Assembly: GCA_037074705.1 (NCBI GenBank)
Contig: CM073592.1
Coordinates: forward strand, 88,911,129-88,975,128
Direction of reading: 5' to 3'
Source of the DNA: Zhengitettix transpicula
Lineage: Eukaryota; Arthropoda; Insecta; Orthoptera; Tetrigidae
Length of the DNA stretch: 64,000 bases
Shown: in pieces, positions 58,401 to 64,000 of the stretch
Layout: each line of letters begins with the position of its first letter
Position numbering within the stretch: position 1 is the first letter of the stretch
Translations under genes and position numbers: made by a program
Notes under the pieces: generated by a model
What the model was told of the DNA's origin: nothing
The model's input: only the letters and a program-made list of their open reading frames with translations
The model's database searches: none

Positions 58401-61028
58401 TTCAAAGGCAGGGCCCGGAATATAGGAAGCTGAGCGTCCATCTGTGACCATTTATACTTCCGCTAAGACCACAGAAATTTTCTAATGGTTTCCCCTGATG
58501 CAAGATTACTGAAGGAGACGCAGAGAATATCTGTAATGTCGATTTAAATAATGTTAACTCTTTTGTTTTTCTGTGGCCTCGCGTAGCTTCACATTGCAGA
58601 AAGTATTTTTTTCCAGAATGTTGGATATTTTACTGGTATTTTGAGATAATTATTTATCTGTGACTCCAGATAAATTAAAGTGGCATAATTGGTTGTATTT
58701 TTCGTGCTTCTTAATTAGTCCACGTGGACTGGCCGGTTTCCCCTACATAAGATTTGTCACACACGCGAAGTATTTTCCAATTGTCCGGGATGCATTATTC
58801 CTAGTATTGTTAAATTGTTAGACTGAATTTTCTATCTTAATGTTATTATATGATATAAACCCGTCAGACTACATTGATTTGTTATATACTTACAAATATG
58901 CAATAAGCTTATTTAAGCACATATACATAACTGTACAACAAAATTTCCACTTTAGTAACGTTTCTGTTGCAGTAAATGCACATAAAAACGAAATAAATTG
59001 TGAAATAAAGTATTCTCAGATATAATAAAGACATAAAATTTATAAAATTATAATAATACGTCAGATAGTGATTGAAGTAATTTAAATATGAGCTAATTCT
59101 GCTATTGTCAACATTCTTTAAATTTAAGTTCGCAAAGAGAGACCTCACCTGAAATATTACAATTCTTTAAGGCTCCATGAAATTTTTTTTTGAAAATATA
59201 AGTAGTAAAATGTTACTTATAATTACAGTAGTATTATGACTATTCACGTTAATGATCGACACACGTTACATAAGTGTTATACTGCAAGAATTGTAACATA
59301 AATAGGTCTATTATTAATTATTGAAATTAATTGTATTATATATCCAATTTATCTGGGTTTTTTATTTAATTACTACACATTTTTTAATTACATAATAAAT
59401 TATATTATTCGAACTTGAATCTCAATAATTAATAAACGAAAATGCATGTTCTGCGTATTGAATATATTTCTATCCACAATTAAAACCTTAATGTGCCTTG
59501 ATTTAAAATTAAATCAAACAGGTGGTACGCGTGTGCCATCATCATTAAAACGCCAATTATTCAATTGGAAAATGAAAATGTTATTATTTACGAAATATTG
59601 CGGTATAGTCTAAAAAATATAATGACATGGCAATTTGTTCAACATTCTAAGTGGACCTATTTACAAAGAAATATAAGGCTATGAAAAGGAAAGTTGAGTG
59701 AAATGGTGAATATTAAAATAATTTACGCGAAACAAGGAAGATGGTCTGTGCGAAGATAATTTTTCACTCAATTCATAGGTCAATGTATATTTCGCTTTTA
59801 TAAATATCTAAATACTTATTCAAAGCCTTTCCTGTTGCCTGGAGGTGTAAAGAACAGCAGCAAAGGAAAAAAATCAGGTGACAAAGGAAAATTCATCTCA
59901 CCAGTGTTTTTGAAATTGAGTTGTCGGAATCCAATAAGGTGCCTTATTTTTATAGAAATGGCTTCCCGCTATGTTTTTTTTTCTAACGCTAGCATAGCAT
60001 CACATTTTTCATTCTCCCTCGGCAGCAGACAAACGCTATAACTGGTCTCTGATAAATAACAAGATATCGCGCGCACTGCATCTGATAGGGCGCCTTGCTG
60101 TTTATGGCTAATTCACGTTGCATGCAGTAATAAATTCGAAGATAAAGCAAGATGCTTTCCCCGCCCAGGAGATGGGCATTTTACCTGAAACGCAGCTAAG
60201 AGCATCCGAGAAATAAATCATAACGGGAAAGAGGTAGTTTTACAAAAGAGAATAAATGAGGAATAATGTGGCCGCGTTGCGAGAAGCAATATATTTACAA
60301 GAAAGAAAGGTAGACGGGTAATACTTTCGAGTTGCAGAAAATTTTTGTCACGTAACGTAGTACATAATTTAACATCATCATGAATAGAAAATCGGTCCGT
60401 ATTTCTTTACATCCCCAGTTATTTTTCACGTACTGGATATTTATGGCAGTTTAATACAAAAATGATTTTCTCATAAACCTCCATATATTGATTCTTACAA
60501 AATAAAAAGTGCATATATAGTTCAACTTTTATCTCAAAATTATGGTGATTAATGCAATTGGTGAACAGGGACGTAATTTCATATTCAGCGAAGTGATGAA
60601 CACTTTCGATTAGTAACGCTAAAAAATAATATGTATGATGGTATTAATAGTAATTTCTTGAAATTATATTAAATGTTTAAATTTGAAGTTTTTATTTAAT
60701 AAGTGAATACTTCTTGGTGATGTATTTTCCTAGTTACCCACTGGTTTATAGATGCCAAACAACAGAATACGTCCACTATCTCTGTTTCTGTATCTGTCAT
60801 AACTTGTAATAACTTAGGTGTCGCGACTCTTTTCCGTTTTACAACGTTTATCAATATTAACTCTGATAGTAAACTAAAACTCCTACAGCAAGTCTATACA
60901 CATGAAAAATAATTTCATTTTCATATCTCTTATTACTTAATGCTAAAGACGGCCTGTTACCTTATAACGGCAAAAGACGTAGGTTCTTGAATAACAATGA
61001 TAACATCAATATTAAATTCTATATATAT
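55417..61028. other. Long AT-rich stretch, no gene seen
   Basis: About 5.6 kb with a longest frame of 112 codons (57765-58103), which shows no recognised motif, and no copy of families A or B. 57868-57910 (GCTCGCAGCTTGTTAGCGTA, then ATGGTG) loosely resembles a tRNA-like head but lacks the rest. Confidence 0.45.
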
Positions 61029-61922
61029 TGTAGTAATTGGTAATTAAGACATTGTTTTAATTGAAAAGTTGAATTGTAGAGGACTCATTATTAGTGGATA
61101 TAGAGCGGACGCCGCAACAAACCGGCAAGGCAAAGAAAACATTGTTGATGAGTCGAGAAGGTTCTACGCGCTCAAAAACTTGCGAGACGAACGAACAGTC
61201 AAGCAATAGTCAGTCGGGCAGCAGACAGCAAATAGAACGGACGAAAAGAACTCATTGAAAGTTTTACGGTGGGGCAGTCAGAACGAAAGAATGTGGCCCA
61301 GTCACAAACATGCTTTCAAATATTAAAAAGTAAAGCAATCTTCAGTCGGGACAACTAAAGTCACGAGATCCACAAATCCAGGTTGCAGTAAAGCATCGAG
61401 AACCAACCAATTTGTGTTAAACCAACTAACAAACAACGCCAATTAGAGCATGTGAACATTTAGAGCCTGTGAGTACTTAGAATCAGTGATGTCCCCAAAA
61501 TTGTGCACGAAAAACTAAAAGTGAGACCTGGGCGGCCGTAAGTAGAGAAAAACTTTAAAATCATTTGTAAACCGTGTTTAAAAGATAAAAGTCAGATCGT
61601 TCTTTAATTATTTAATTATCGATAAAATGAGATCGTTAATTCTTGATAAAATTGAAATGGTTAAATTCAATCTTTAGTATTATTTCTTCCGCAACAAATT
61701 TCGTCTATGTTCAGACGCATTGATTTCCATAAAAAATAAATGTAATTTTGATTATATAAATTCTGCCATTTATCAAACCCAGTTCAAGACCCTGAGTTCC
61801 CAAATATTTTTGTGTATTTTACACTTGTTATAAAATTGTTAATAAATCTTGTTTAATAACTTTCACTTAAGTTCTTTCATTTAGAAACGCCACATCCATT
61901 ATTATTATATTTAATTATAACA
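61029..61922 (+). mobile_element. Family B solo-LTR-like element B9
   Basis: About 894 bp, TGTAGTAATTGG...TTTAATTATAACA, with ATAT on both sides (61025-61028, 61923-61926). It is the most compact family B copy. It has a single unit where B7 has the 44-bp array, no PBS-like block near its 3' end, and the probable polyadenylation signal AATAAATCTTG at about 61841. It is a useful reference copy for the family. Confidence 0.72.
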
Positions 61923-64000
61923 ATATTATAAATTTAAAACAGTGCTGCATATTCGGGAGGTGTTTGGAGCTTTCATAAATGAGTTTTCAGACGTATGTCT
62001 ATATTTAAGACTAGATTAAATGTTGTTTTATAATACTATCGCAAACTATTATTTCTTTGTACACGAAAAACGTGAAAACGCAATCAGTTTATTGAACGTA
62101 AATAATGAAATAAAGACAATGTACCTTTTTTAAAACAATATGTAATTATAATTATTTATTCAGCAAAACTATACTTATTATCAACTATTAGAAGCACCAT
62201 TTTCAATTACATAAAAATAAGTAACTATTTGAACCGGTCTTAAATTTACCAACAGTTTTACAATTTCTAATTTCATTTGTCTACATGTAATTTCTCGTAT
62301 GCAATTTGAAATTAATTCCTTAGTATTCAAGATAAATTAATTCAGGTGTGATAGTACTTTAAGATTGTTTTTTCATCGGAATAGTTTCATAAAGTACTAT
62401 TTGATGAGATTATTTTCAAATTTACGGAGTGGGAACAAATAAAACTTGTTTTAAAAAAATTAATTAAAATAACTAACCCAAACAAAAAAGTTGTACCCTT
62501 GATCACGAAACGCTAGTACTCACAGTGGAATAGTTAATGAGATATAAAATATATTTGAGTATAAATATTTATTTTCATATAAGGAATGACAGGTTCCAAG
62601 GCGTTTCAGTCGGAAATTTCAAGGAGAACGAGAATAAATAAATCTTTCATTTTAATTTCTAATTCGCAATTGGTTCATAAATGTCTCATTAAATAATTCG
62701 TCATGTCTAATTTTGATACACTTTTTGAAATTGGAATTCTGCCCAATTTTTTACTCAATGATTATCTAACGAAGGTTGAAAGTATGTACAATTTTTTGGC
62801 AATATTCCAAACTGATTAATGATAGCAATAAAGTATTGTAATTTTTGTTCAATTATTGATTTATTGGATGGCAGTAACTGTAATTTTAGTCTAAGCTTCG
62901 TGTAGACTACTGCAGTTTATATGCAACGATTGAGTAGCCTAACCCGCAATACACAACAGTAGTTCGTGTGGCGCCGGGTGTCCTGAAGCCCATTACTACA
63001 ACAGCTGTTCGGATTGCAATAGTAATACACTGGCATCGTTATATGTTGTCTAGAGTCATTTACTTAATGATTCCAAATGTAACACTTCCTATAAATAACA
63101 ACGTGTTACCCTGGAAACCGGTATTCATATCGAATTATTAAATAGTATCAAAATATCGAAGTAGATCAAATATGGAATAATTATAAAAAATAATATAATT
63201 TTTTTGCTAGAGTCAAAATAAATTGGAATGTTCATTATGAAGGATAATCATCTCATTTACCGTTTGGAAATGTTCCACTGCGAAAGAAATTATATTGCAT
63301 AGTTCAAGAAATGTAGAATTTTCTTACGTTTAACTGCATATATATCAGACATCATCCCTGGAAGCACTAATATTGCTGGTCTTATACAAATGTTGGTATT
63401 AATTTACAAACTACAATTCATTTTAATGCTCCAGGCTTTACTGAAACATATTTCCTTTTGTCCATAGATAGTATCAAATTCAATACCAATGGCTAGAAGT
63501 ATTTTAGTAGCAAGTAACTTAGAAGACACCATTATTATTTCGGCAGTATGTTGTAACTAACCTAACTCTAAATGTAGAAAGAGAAATTAATTATAGTTTT
63601 TTGCATGAATTGATTATGAATCTGAAATGAGGTTATGTCTGTAAATCAGGACAGTACGATAGAATTATTATTACTATTTATAATAAAATACAGCTGAGTC
63701 ACCCTTCCACAAAATAATTTTCAGATCCTTCACATCAGCAGAAACTTTTAATTAATACATAAGTAGACTTTTTAAAGTATACTGTAAATGTTTTATTAGA
63801 AAAATTTAATAATAATAATAATATGTTCAATAATTGATCATTGACACATAGAATTAAATTATTTTTTTTATAAATATTTAATCTAAATTATTTAACGCCA
63901 CTTTCTGCTTTAAATAAGCATTGAAAACTTCATCAACCTGCCGCCATAATTGAACGTGTTTGAAAATTTAATGAGTGCTGAGTGGAGTCTTATTGTTCAC
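61923..64000. other. AT-rich stretch to window end, no gene seen
   Basis: No frame long enough for the supplied cutoff and no recognised repeat. A slightly GC-richer patch lies at 62930-63010. Confidence 0.5.

Overview
This window looks like a piece of a large, AT-rich, repeat-dense invertebrate nuclear genome, most likely an insect. The reasons are long AT-rich stretches with no coding signal, many (TA)n/(CA)n microsatellites, and relics of typical metazoan transposons: Penelope-like GIY-YIG, a Tc1-type transposase, I/Jockey- and CR1/RTE-like LINEs, and tRNA-Lys-primed LTR elements. There is no bacterial operon structure. I found no intact host gene. The only convincing long CDS is a retrotransposon Gag-like protein. 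Most short open frames in the window are chance frames or lie inside repeats.

Three element families explain most of the recognisable sequence. (1) Family A is a SINE-like retroposon of about 500-560 bp. It has an A-rich tail, 13-15 bp target-site duplications where they can be read, and a 5' head made of two small palindromes. Copies lie at 1-440, 2511-2972, 6972-7531 and 7569-8110 (head to head), 17350-17850, 19748-19967, 20251-20794, 21487-22000 and 22051-22618 (head to head), 28085-28370, 28398-28962, 29132-29587, 38842-39364 and 45402-45608. (2) Family B is a set of about 1 kb solo-LTR-like units with TG...CA ends inserted in (TA)n tracts, at 1418-2381, 11798-12869, 12904-13857, 23028-24013, 24033-24979, 25005-26150, 41460-42670, 42687-43657 and 61029-61922. 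Several carry a tRNA-Lys primer-binding-site-like block inside their 3' end, followed by a second copy of the LTR terminus. (3) A young LTR retrotransposon lies at 50753-55412. Its two 694 bp LTRs differ at one base that I could find. It has a 406-residue Gag-like CDS and no protease, reverse transcriptase or integrase.

Older relics lie between these: I/Jockey-type LINE C-terminal fragments (6440-6760 and 45745-46215), a LINE reverse transcriptase relic on the minus strand (47885-48640), two Penelope-like GIY-YIG relics with hammerhead-like motifs (about 8590-9175 and 30620-31376), and a Tc1-like transposase N-terminus (16104-16511).

The rest, including 2973-6439, 9376-11797, 26151-28084, 31480-33870 and 55413-61028, is AT-rich and shows no gene I can support. 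One small GC-rich island at 36860-37215 holds a 30-codon frame that starts like a secretory signal peptide, and this is the only place where a host exon seems plausible. The most interesting biology is in the LTR elements: primer-binding-site blocks appear to have been captured into LTR ends in two unrelated families, once as a tandem series, and one LTR has acquired a tRNA-Lys 5'-half-like segment.
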